From Lysobacteraceae bacterium (GTDB lineage Bacteria; Pseudomonadota; Gammaproteobacteria; Xanthomonadales; Xanthomonadaceae): DNA of 10,594 nt. The DNA is taken from the NCBI GenBank assembly GCA_017990865.1, contig JAGNNB010000069.1, positions 1-10,594 of the forward strand, given 5' to 3'. Both the position numbers and the translations under genes were made by a program. Positions 5,478 to 10,594 of this stretch are shown piece after piece; the first letter of the stretch is position 1, and each line of letters starts with the position of its first letter. The notes beneath the pieces were generated by a model that worked only from the letters and a program-made list of their open reading frames with translations, did not search any database and was not told where the DNA came from.

Positions 5478-6505
5478 AAACGGTTCTGTCGTATTCCACC
5501 ATCGCGGCCGCCCTGGCCACCGCTATCGCCGCTGTCGTCGTCGGCGCCTCGTCTCCGCAAGCGGCCCAGGTCATCGTCGACTCCGGCTACGCCGAAAGCG
5601 TCTACCTCGATTTCGCCGCCGCCTCCGGACAGCGCGCGAACTTCCAGGTGCGGACGGTATCGAGCGGATCGCTGCAGCAGCTCGAAGGTCGTTCGTTCGG
5701 TCAGATCGTAGGCGAACCTCGCTACCAACTCGCGTTCGAGGAAACCCGCAACAGCCGCATCGTCGCTCCGACCATCGGCGCCGTGTTTTCGGTCAATCGC
5801 GACGAACTCAATGCCGGCGTCGAGGGCTTCGATGTCGTCGGGTATCCGGTTTCGCAGGGCGTCTATCGCACCCTCGCCGTGCAAGTGAGCGCAGGCGGCC
5901 AAACCCGCAGTCACCGCGCATTGGAAATGTGCTGGAAAGGCCAAGATCATTGCGTGATCTACGACCCGCAGATCGAGTTCCTGGATTCGGTGGTGAACAA
6001 CTACCGTATCGCCAAAGCCGAAGGTTACGGCCCGAAGATCCAAGAGCAATTGCCGACGCAGACCGGGGAAATCTCGACGCGCGCCGTGTGCAGGCTCGCG
6101 AGCAATCTGAATATCATCGGCCGGTCCTTGACCTGGAGCGCACGCACAGTGAAGTACGAGAACATTTTCGGCATGACGCTGGTGTCGAAATCCCTCGGCG
6201 GTCAGCAGACCGGCATCACCTGCAACTCGAGCTGCAATCCGGCGATGTACGGCTACAGCAACTCGTCGAGCGCTTACGGCAATCTCGGTTACGGCACCGA
6301 TTGCGGCTGGAAACACGCGACGGGCACCACCGGACGCAGCGGTAAGGCGGTGTCCGAGGCGAAGTGCACGCATACATTCACCGGAACGGCGCGCGCCGAC
6401 GTTACCGTGAAAGGCTCCGGCACCGGCGTCAACCTCGCATGGGACACCAATGGCGGCGTGGACGGCAGCGGTGGTGCGTTGACCGATACCTGCGGTTATT
6501 TCTGA
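5474..6505 (+). CDS. Secreted cysteine-rich protein of unknown function
   Basis: I do not recognise a family. The 343-residue product begins with a Sec-type signal peptide (about 1-31: MK, a hydrophobic stretch rich in Ala, Ile and Val, then SSPQAA before QVIVD). The N-terminal half of the mature protein (about 35-150) is cysteine-free with alternating polar and hydrophobic residues suggesting beta structure. From 153 on there are eight cysteines (153, 160, 206, 250, 254, 277, 298, 340), enough for four disulfides. The C-terminal part is rich in Gly, Ser, Thr, Asn and Tyr. No protease, hydrolase or lipobox motif is evident. It is probably periplasmic or extracellular. AGGAG lies 8 nt before the ATG at 5474; a GTG at 5465 is also in frame but sits on the ribosome-binding site. 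It lies opposite to the flanking rarA and lolA and is followed by a strong hairpin. Codon use is GC-ending like its neighbours, so transfer from a distant source is not evident. Confidence 0.75.
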   Translation: MKTVLSYSTIAAALATAIAAVVVGASSPQAAQVIVDSGYAESVYLDFAAASGQRANFQVRTVSSGSLQQLEGRSFGQIVGEPRYQLAFEETRNSRIVAPTIGAVFSVNRDELNAGVEGFDVVGYPVSQGVYRTLAVQVSAGGQTRSHRALEMCWKGQDHCVIYDPQIEFLDSVVNNYRIAKAEGYGPKIQEQLPTQTGEISTRAVCRLASNLNIIGRSLTWSARTVKYENIFGMTLVSKSLGGQQTGITCNSSCNPAMYGYSNSSSAYGNLGYGTDCGWKHATGTTGRSGKAVSEAKCTHTFTGTARADVTVKGSGTGVNLAWDTNGGVDGSGGALTDTCGYF

Positions 6506-6516
6506 TCGCTCTCACC

Positions 6517-6544
6517 GTCGCCGGGCCGACAACGGCCCGGCGAC
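6517..6544. terminator. Strong hairpin between convergent genes
   Basis: GTCGCCGGGCCG (6517-6528) and CGGCCCGGCGAC (6533-6544) form a perfect 12-bp, nearly all-GC stem with the 4-nt loop ACAA. It starts 12 nt after the stop of the plus-strand secreted-protein gene and lies 20 nt past the stop of lolA on the other strand, the expected place for a shared bidirectional terminator. No T-run follows on either side, so termination may not be purely intrinsic. Confidence 0.65.
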
Positions 6545-6563
6545 ACAACGCATACGAATCGAA

Positions 6564-7199
6564 TCAGTGACTGCCGACGACATCCACGCCTTTCGGCGGC
6601 GAGAAGCGGAAGGTCTTGGCGGAAAAGTTCGGATTCCGCTTCCAGCCGGAAAACACGATTTCGGTGCGCTGCCCCAGCGTATCCAACACTTCCATCCGCG
6701 CCAGGCCGTTCTTGTCGAAGCCCAATCGGGCGCGCTGAAAACTCGCTTCGTCGGCGCGCTTGGGCGTCAACTCCAACCACGCCAAACCCGAAGCTTCTCC
6801 GGCGTCTTTCATTGCGAAATCGCGATCCAACCGTTTGGGATCGACCAATGCGGCCAGCGGGCTGTTCTGTTCTTCGGCACCTTGCGGGCGAACGCTGACC
6901 TGCTTCAAGTCCGGGTCGTACACCCACACTTGTTTGCCGTCGGCCAGAATCAACTGCGGGAACGGCTTGAGGTATTCCCAGCGAAACAACCGAGGCGCCG
7001 ACAGCGCGACAAGGCCGCTGTTGCTTTCCTTGCGCTTGCCTTTACTGTCGAAGACTTGCTGCGAAAAACGGCCTTCCAAACCTTTCAGGCCTTTGGTGAA
7101 GGTATCGAGCGATTCGCGTCCGCCGGCGATGGCGGGACCGATCGCGGCGAAAACGAGCGAGAACGACAAAAGCGCGGAGGCGATGGCTCGGGAACGCAT
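6564..7199 (-). CDS. lolA: Outer-membrane lipoprotein carrier protein LolA
   Basis: The 211-residue product is the periplasmic chaperone that takes lipoproteins from the LolCDE complex in the inner membrane and hands them to LolB. It has a signal peptide (about 1-25, ending GPAIA before GGRESL) and a mature part of about 186 residues, the usual size. Family features are LEGRFSQQVFDSKGK (41-55), APRLFRWEYLKPFPQLI (68-84), the DGKQVWVYDPDLKQVSV block (87-103), and the C-terminal NPNFSAKTFRFSPPKGVDVVG. I chose the ATG at 7199 because it opens directly into the signal peptide and AGGA lies 8 nt upstream. The frame is open to 7286, but the added residues would bury the signal. ftsK, normally just upstream in related genomes, is here separated by four opposite-strand small genes. 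Confidence 0.95.
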   Translation of the reverse strand: MRSRAIASALLSFSLVFAAIGPAIAGGRESLDTFTKGLKGLEGRFSQQVFDSKGKRKESNSGLVALSAPRLFRWEYLKPFPQLILADGKQVWVYDPDLKQVSVRPQGAEEQNSPLAALVDPKRLDRDFAMKDAGEASGLAWLELTPKRADEASFQRARLGFDKNGLARMEVLDTLGQRTEIVFSGWKRNPNFSAKTFRFSPPKGVDVVGSH

Positions 7200-7269
7200 G
7201 CGGGGAGTCCTGAAGAAAACTGTGCGGAGTCTGAAGGGCATTCGCTGAATGCGGATTGCACGCCCGACC

Positions 7270-7316
7270 TCAGCGATCTGGTCCAAGCGATATGGATTCA
7301 GCGATCTGGTTCAAGC
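7270..7316. repeat. Two 19-bp direct repeats in the divergent lolA promoter region
   Basis: TCAGCGATCTGGTCCAAGC (7270-7288) and TCAGCGATCTGGTTCAAGC (7298-7316) differ at one base and are offset by 28 bp. They lie between the divergent starts of lolA (7199) and the first small secreted-protein gene (7385), about 70-120 bp from each, a position suited to a regulator of either gene. They were not seen upstream of the other small genes. The repeat could also be a simple short tandem duplication. Confidence 0.45.
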
Positions 7317-7384
7317 CAATCCCCGTGCCGCCCTTTAAGTTCGAACAGCAACCGATGGGGTTGCGAACCGTATGGAGATCGGAC

Positions 7385-7645
7385 ATGAAGCTCAAGCATC
7401 TCAAGAGAACGGCCTATTTTGCCCTATTGGGCGCGAGCGTGGCGGTCGGCGCCGTTACCGCGAAGGTCCCCCCTACTCCGCCGAAGCTGCCCGGCATCAT
7501 CACCTACTACTCGAATTCTTCATTGATGCAAGACGTCGGCCAGGAAATCGTGATGTGCAGCGGCGCCAGCTATGTCAGTTGGGGCTACACCACGCAGTAC
7601 AAGACGCAGGAATTCTTCTATTGCCCGCCGCCGATTCCGGAATGA
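7385..7645 (+). CDS. Small secreted protein 1, DUF6289-like
   Basis: The 86-residue product has a Sec-type signal peptide (about 1-26, MKLKHLKRTAYF then a hydrophobic core ending AVTA) and a mature part of about 60 residues starting with the proline-rich KVPPTPPKLP. The rest reads YYSNSSLMQDVGQEIVMC, then SGASYVSWGYTTQY and a last cysteine before PPPIPE. The spacing Y-Y, VG, C, WG, T, C is shared with the three genes to the right and resembles the DUF6289 family as I remember it, whose function is unknown. The two mature cysteines probably pair. GGAG lies 7 nt before the ATG. The gene is divergent from lolA and is followed by a GC-rich hairpin. Its signal region is most like that of small protein 2, suggesting these two are the closest paralogs. 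Confidence 0.75.
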   Translation: MKLKHLKRTAYFALLGASVAVGAVTAKVPPTPPKLPGIITYYSNSSLMQDVGQEIVMCSGASYVSWGYTTQYKTQEFFYCPPPIPE

Positions 7646-7974
7646 TCGCTTGATCGAGCGATGCGCGCCGTCCAAGGGCGGCGCGCGTACGGCGAAAGTC
7701 GATACCGAACAGCGCGATCGCGATCTCGGCATGTTCGATCTTCAACGACGCGAGTCGTCGCTTCCCCGATGCGAATCGCGATCGGTCGACGACGACTGCG
7801 CGAAATATACAAATCGCACGTAAGAATTTTTGTTCCTCGATAGATCGAACGACACAGTGGCGAAATGCAGACGGTCGTCCGTCACGATGCGAACAAGCAC
7901 ATTGCAAGACGATTCGAATGGATCACATTCGCTCCGCAGTCGCTTTGGCTGCATGAGAACTGTGGAGAGAAATT
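7646..7974. other. Interval between small secreted-protein genes 1 and 2
   Basis: No gene is supported in these 329 bp. Just past the stop of gene 1 is a GC-rich hairpin: GCGCGCCG (7663-7670) and CGGCGCGC (7679-7686) around TCCAAGGG, a likely transcript end. Further right an AT-rich island (about 7800-7835, with AAATATACAAAT and a run of five T at 7827-7831) is the best candidate for the gene 2 promoter region, about 140 bp before its start, although no good -35/-10 pair could be fixed. A short palindrome, TCGATAGATCGA, is at 7837-7848. Confidence 0.4.
7663..7686 (+). terminator. Hairpin downstream of small gene 1
   Basis: An 8-bp all-GC stem (7663-7670 with 7679-7686) with an 8-nt loop starts 17 nt past the stop codon. 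The stem can extend inward by a G-U pair and two G-C pairs. No T-run follows. Confidence 0.45.
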
Positions 7975-8220
7975 ATGAAAAGTCTCAAACACGCGGCATA
8001 TCTCTCGCTGCTCGCGATCAGCATCGCGACCGGCGCGGTCGTCGCCAAACCGCCGAAACCGACACCCACCGAGCCGGCCTACGTTTACTACTTCGCGGAT
8101 ATCGCGCGAACCGAATACGTCGGCCGCGACGTCATTACTTGTGAAGGACTTCGCTACCTGGAATGGGGCGTTCGCACGTCGTATTCCGCCACCGAGCCGA
8201 GGGACGGCTGCGGGCTCTGA
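7975..8220 (+). CDS. Small secreted protein 2, DUF6289-like
   Basis: The 81-residue product has a signal peptide (about 1-24, MKSLKHAAYLSLLAISIATG ending AVVA) and a mature part starting KPPKPTPTEP, a Pro/Lys-rich linker like that of protein 1. Then come YVYYFADIARTEYVGRDVITC, EGLRYLEWGVRTSY and a final cysteine three residues from the end. Tyr pair, VG, Cys, WG, T-x-Y and the last Cys line up with protein 1. GGAG lies 7 nt before the ATG. Predicted periplasmic or extracellular, with one disulfide. A perfect 8-bp hairpin follows the stop codon. Function unknown. Confidence 0.77.
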   Translation: MKSLKHAAYLSLLAISIATGAVVAKPPKPTPTEPAYVYYFADIARTEYVGRDVITCEGLRYLEWGVRTSYSATEPRDGCGL

Positions 8221-8248
8221 TCGCCTCGGCGCATCAGGCATCGCAGCG

Positions 8249-8278
8249 CCGGCCGCGTCGCTTCGGCGGTGCGGCCGG
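8249..8278 (+). terminator. Hairpin downstream of small gene 2
   Basis: CCGGCCGC (8249-8256) and GCGGCCGG (8271-8278) form a perfect 8-bp stem with a 14-nt loop, 28 nt past the stop codon, followed only by TTCGATTC rather than a T-run. Probable transcript end by position and strength. Confidence 0.45.
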
Positions 8279-8391
8279 TTCGATTCGAAGCGAGATCGAG
8301 AAACGGAGACATTCTTGCATCGAGACGTTTTCCCTCTCGCCTCTCGATCGATCGTCCCATCCATTCCGTTACTTCAACAGGACCGCCATTC

Positions 8392-8655
8392 ATGACACTA
8401 CAGACACCCGCTCGCTCGCGTCGCAACTTCATCGTCGGCGCCGTCTTCGCCATCGTTGCGGCGACCTCCGTCTCCGCATGGGCCTACCGTCCTTGGCAGC
8501 AATCGACGCTGATCACGCACTACGACGAGTACGGCTTTCCGGTCGGAATCGAATCGGTCGGCGATTACTGCGGCTTTCCGCTGATCGGCACGACCGGCGT
8601 CACGACGAGCGAACAGGCGTATCAGTGCGATGAGAACGTGCTCATACCGTTCTGA
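8392..8655 (+). CDS. Small secreted protein 3, DUF6289-like, with Tat-type signal
   Basis: The 87-residue product differs from its neighbours at the N-terminus: MTLQTPARSRRNFIVGAVFA contains SRRNFI, which fits the twin-arginine consensus S/T-R-R-x-F-L/I, followed by a moderately hydrophobic stretch and a likely cleavage after AWA (about residue 31). This suggests export by Tat, perhaps already folded, rather than Sec. The mature part reads YRPWQQSTLITHYDEYGFPV, then VGDYC, GTTGVTTSEQAYQC and the tail DENVLIPF. VG, Cys, G-x-x-T and the second Cys match the other three proteins, but the tyrosine region is less conserved. AGGA lies 9 nt before the ATG. A long hairpin follows the stop codon. Function unknown; membership of the same family is likely but weaker than for 1, 2 and 4. 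Confidence 0.7.
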   Translation: MTLQTPARSRRNFIVGAVFAIVAATSVSAWAYRPWQQSTLITHYDEYGFPVGIESVGDYCGFPLIGTTGVTTSEQAYQCDENVLIPF

Positions 8656-8679
8656 TCACGCTCTCGTTCGAGGAATGAG

Positions 8680-8714
8680 CCGCCGCCGTCCGCGTATTAC
8701 CGCGGCGGCGGCGG
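8680..8714 (+). terminator. Hairpin downstream of small gene 3
   Basis: CCGCCGCCG-T-CCGCG (8680-8694) pairs with CGCGG-CGGCGGCGG (8701-8714), 14 bp with one bulged T and the loop TATTAC. It starts 24 nt past the stop codon. Its right arm is part of the duplicated ftsK 3' end (8696-8725), so the hairpin was partly built from that duplicated DNA. Confidence 0.5.
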
Positions 8715-8725
8715 TGCGAGCACCG
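8696..8725 (-). repeat. Duplicate of the ftsK 3' end (remnant)
   Basis: These 30 bp match 9246-9275, the end of ftsK, at 28 of 30 positions. On the minus strand both copies read V-L-A-P-P-P-P-R and then TAA. Beyond the match the similarity resumes as CCGTTGTG once 11 bp present in ftsK are skipped. The two copies lie in the same orientation, 550 bp apart, and enclose small gene 4. The CGG run alone could arise by chance in GC-rich DNA, but the flanking ATTACC and GCGAGCACCG could hardly do so. It looks like a scar of a duplication or integration at the end of ftsK. Confidence 0.65.
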
Positions 8726-8936
8726 TTGTGCTGCCAGGGTATTAGCGACAAGCACGAGCTACGGGAGTGGGCATGTATCGGTACGGGCCACGCCGCAATC
8801 TTGACGACGACTGCGAAGTATCCAGTCAACGATCACAACCGCCGATTCGATCGGAATTAACGATGACTCTTGGCGAGGGGAGCGTGAAAGAATGAAATCG
8901 CGGTCGACAAGGCCGCCTACAGACAAGGATCGTGTC

Positions 8937-9173
8937 ATGAAAGTCAAAAGAATACTGACAGGCTTATTGTTGCTCTGTGGTTTGCTGTCGCTGGGAAGCG
9001 CAACAGCCAGATTCCCGCCGTTCGGCTACGTTTACGATATCGAATATTTCAGCGACTACACCTATACGACGCGAGTCGGCTCCGAGCGCTATACCTGCAC
9101 GACTTACTATCCGCTGATAGGCGAAAGAACGACGTACAAGGTTGAGCACCTTTGGCCTTGCGAAGAAAACTGA
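8937..9173 (+). CDS. Small secreted protein 4, DUF6289-like
   Basis: The 78-residue product has a short Sec signal (about 1-24, MKVKRILTGLLLLCGLLSLG ending ATA) and a mature part of about 54 residues: RFPPFGYVYDIEYFSDYTYT, then TRVGSERYTC, TTYYPLIGERTTYK and a last Cys before EEN. The FSDYTYTTRVG stretch with the following Cys, G-x-x-T-x-Y and the final Cys is the clearest family pattern of the four. AAGGA lies 7 nt before the ATG at 8937. An in-frame ATG at 8892 also has GGAG 9 nt upstream and would add 15 charged residues; I prefer 8937 because it matches the MK-basic starts of proteins 1 and 2. The gene is flanked by the 30-bp ftsK-end repeats, converges on ftsK and is followed by a strong hairpin. 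Function unknown. Confidence 0.77.
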   Translation: MKVKRILTGLLLLCGLLSLGSATARFPPFGYVYDIEYFSDYTYTTRVGSERYTCTTYYPLIGERTTYKVEHLWPCEEN

Positions 9174-9200
9174 TCCGGACACGAACAGTGCCGCAGACTA

Positions 9201-9230
9201 GCGATTGCGTCGCTCATGCGGCGCAATCGC
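9201..9230. terminator. Strong hairpin between small gene 4 and ftsK
   Basis: GCGATTGCG-T-CGC and GCG-G-CGCAATCGC pair over 12 bp plus one T-G wobble, with the 4-nt loop TCAT. It lies 27 nt past the stop of small gene 4 and 16 nt past that of ftsK on the opposite strand, the usual place for a terminator shared by convergent genes. There is no clear T-run on either side. Confidence 0.6.
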
Positions 9231-9246
9231 TCGCAGCTCGGGCGGA

Positions 9247-10594
9247 TTACCTCGGCGGCGGCGGCGCGAGCACCGAGCGATCCCCGTTGTGTTCCGGAGG
9301 CGAAACGATGCCCGCCGCTTCCATAGCTTCGATCAACCGCGCGGCGCGGTTGTAGCCGATCTTCAGTCGGCGCTGCACGCCGGAAATCGAGGCCCGGCGT
9401 GTTTCGGTGACGATCTTCACCGCTTCGTCGTACAGCGGATCGCTCTCGTCGCCCGCGCCGCTGCCCGTTTCGGGCAAGCCGGTCGGACCGACGATCACGC
9501 CTTCGCCCATCATCTGCACTTCTTCCAACACGCCTGCGATGTAATCCGGCGCGCCGCTGGTCTGCTTCAGATGCTCGACGACACGGTGCACCTCTTCGTC
9601 GCTGACGAACGCGCCGTGGACGCGCTCGGGCATCGCGGTACCGGGCGGCAAATACAGCATATCGCCGTGACCGAGCAGCGTTTCCGCGCCGCTCTGGTCG
9701 AGAATCGTGCGCGAGTCGATCTTGCTCGACACCTGGAACGCGATGCGGGTCGGGATATTCGCTTTGATCAAACCGGTGATCACGTCCACCGACGGGCGCT
9801 GCGTCGCCAGAATCAAATGGATACCGGCCGCACGCGCCTTTTGCGCGAGGCGCGCGATAAGTTCTTCCACTTTCTTGCCGACGATCATCATCATGTCGGC
9901 GAATTCGTCGATGAAAATGACGATGAACGGCATCGGCTCCAACGCGGGCGGCGCTTCCTGCAGTTCGGGATTCGGGCGGAACAGTGGGTCCAGCATCGGT
10001 TGGCCGGCGTCCTGCGCATCCTTCACTTTCTTGTTGAAGCCGGCGAGATTGCGCACGCCGACGGCGCTCATCAGTTTGTAGCGGCGCTCCATTTCGGCCA
10101 CGCACCAACGCAGCCCGTTCGCGGCCTCTTTCATGTCGGTGACGACCGGCGCCAGCAGATGCGGGATGCCCTGATAGACGCTGAGTTCCAGCATCTTCGG
10201 ATCGATCATCAGCATCCGCAGATCTTTCGCACTGGCTTTGTAGAGCAGCGACAACACCATCGCGTTCACCGCCACCGATTTACCCGAACCGGTGGTGCCC
10301 GCGACCAGCAAGTGCGGCATACGCGCCAGATCCGCCACGGTCGGGCGACCCGCGATGTCCTTGCCCAGCGCAAGGGTCAGCGGACTCGTGGATTTGTCGT
10401 ATTCCTTCGAACGCAACAGTTCGCTGAGGTAAATCATTTCGCGCTTGGTGTTCGGCGTTTCCAGACCGACCACCGATTTGCCCGGAATCACATCGACCAC
10501 GCGCACCGACTTCACGCTGAGCCCGCGCGCGATGTCCTTGTCCAGCGAACTGATCTGGCTGACTTTCACGCCAGCCGCGGGTTCGATCTCGAAG
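9247..10594 (-). CDS. ftsK: DNA translocase FtsK, C-terminal motor and gamma domain (5' end outside window)
   Basis: The frame is open to the right edge ([20 protein letters not shown]), so about 448 C-terminal residues are visible and the N-terminal membrane part lies beyond the window. FtsK pumps DNA at the division septum and activates XerCD recombination at dif. Counting from the edge, the RecA-like motor has Walker A GTTGSGKS (about 99-106) and Walker [16 protein letters not shown] (about 223-237), then [20 protein letters not shown]. The last 65 or so residues form the winged-helix gamma domain ([46 protein letters not shown]) that reads the KOPS polarity sequences, ending in the tail VLAPPPPR. 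The protein looks intact. Its last 30 bp are duplicated at 8696-8725. In related genomes lolA follows directly; here four small opposite-strand genes intervene. Confidence 0.97.
   Translation of the reverse strand, partial: FEIEPAAGVKVSQISSLDKDIARGLSVKSVRVVDVIPGKSVVGLETPNTKREMIYLSELLRSKEYDKSTSPLTLALGKDIAGRPTVADLARMPHLLVAGTTGSGKSVAVNAMVLSLLYKASAKDLRMLMIDPKMLELSVYQGIPHLLAPVVTDMKEAANGLRWCVAEMERRYKLMSAVGVRNLAGFNKKVKDAQDAGQPMLDPLFRPNPELQEAPPALEPMPFIVIFIDEFADMMMIVGKKVEELIARLAQKARAAGIHLILATQRPSVDVITGLIKANIPTRIAFQVSSKIDSRTILDQSGAETLLGHGDMLYLPPGTAMPERVHGAFVSDEEVHRVVEHLKQTSGAPDYIAGVLEEVQMMGEGVIVGPTGLPETGSGAGDESDPLYDEAVKIVTETRRASISGVQRRLKIGYNRAARLIEAMEAAGIVSPPEHNGDRSVLAPPPPR

Noticed and set aside
5405..6373. 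A 322-codon minus-strand open frame opposite the secreted-protein gene
   Set aside because: It is the mirror of a plus-strand frame with a signal peptide and good ribosome-binding site; no ribosome-binding site or family motif supports the minus frame.
8892..8936. Longer start for small protein 4 at 8892
   Set aside because: It has a ribosome-binding site, but it would add a long charged stretch before the signal peptide, unlike paralogs 1 and 2; kept only as an alternative.

Overview
The window looks like a chromosomal segment from a high-GC gammaproteobacterium of the Xanthomonadales (Lysobacter/Luteimonas-like). This rests on the ordered presence of ftsK, lolA, rarA and crcB on one strand, an arrangement I associate with that order, and on strongly GC-ending codons. 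The species is not determined. There is no rRNA, tRNA, CRISPR array, transposase or integrase.

Left part (1-2852, minus strand). The 5' end of an unidentified gene runs off the left edge (1-64). A gene-free stretch of about 760 bp follows, holding two near-identical palindromes 32 bp apart. Then come a sigma-54-type AAA+ activator without a sensory domain (823-1842), another gene-poor stretch, and a DUF4124-type exported protein (2316-2852).

Centre (2995-5026). A 143-bp MITE-like imperfect hairpin with perfect 15-bp ends abuts the stop codon of crcB, the fluoride channel. crcB is preceded by rarA, the replication-restart AAA+ ATPase. Both genes are on the minus strand.

Right part (5027-10594). 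lolA and the 3' part of ftsK (running off the right edge) continue the minus-strand backbone, but the block is broken twice by plus-strand genes for exported proteins. Between rarA and lolA lies an orphan 343-residue secreted protein with eight cysteines, preceded by a possible short leader ORF. Between lolA and ftsK lie four small genes (78-87 codons). Each encodes a signal peptide and a short mature peptide with the shared pattern Y-x(n)-VG-x(n)-C-x(n)-G-x-x-T-x(n)-C, resembling the DUF6289 family as I remember it. Each has its own ribosome-binding site and most are followed by a strong hairpin, so they look like independent cassettes rather than an operon.

The most unusual observation is that the last 30 bp of ftsK, including the stop codon and the codons for V-L-A-P-P-P-P-R, occur again at 8696-8725. 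The fourth small gene is therefore bracketed by 30-bp direct repeats (28/30 identical). With the paralogous array this suggests that the ftsK-lolA interval is a local hotspot where small secreted-peptide genes are gained or duplicated. The backbone genes serve housekeeping roles (chromosome segregation, lipoprotein sorting, fork restart, fluoride export). The inserted genes have no known function.
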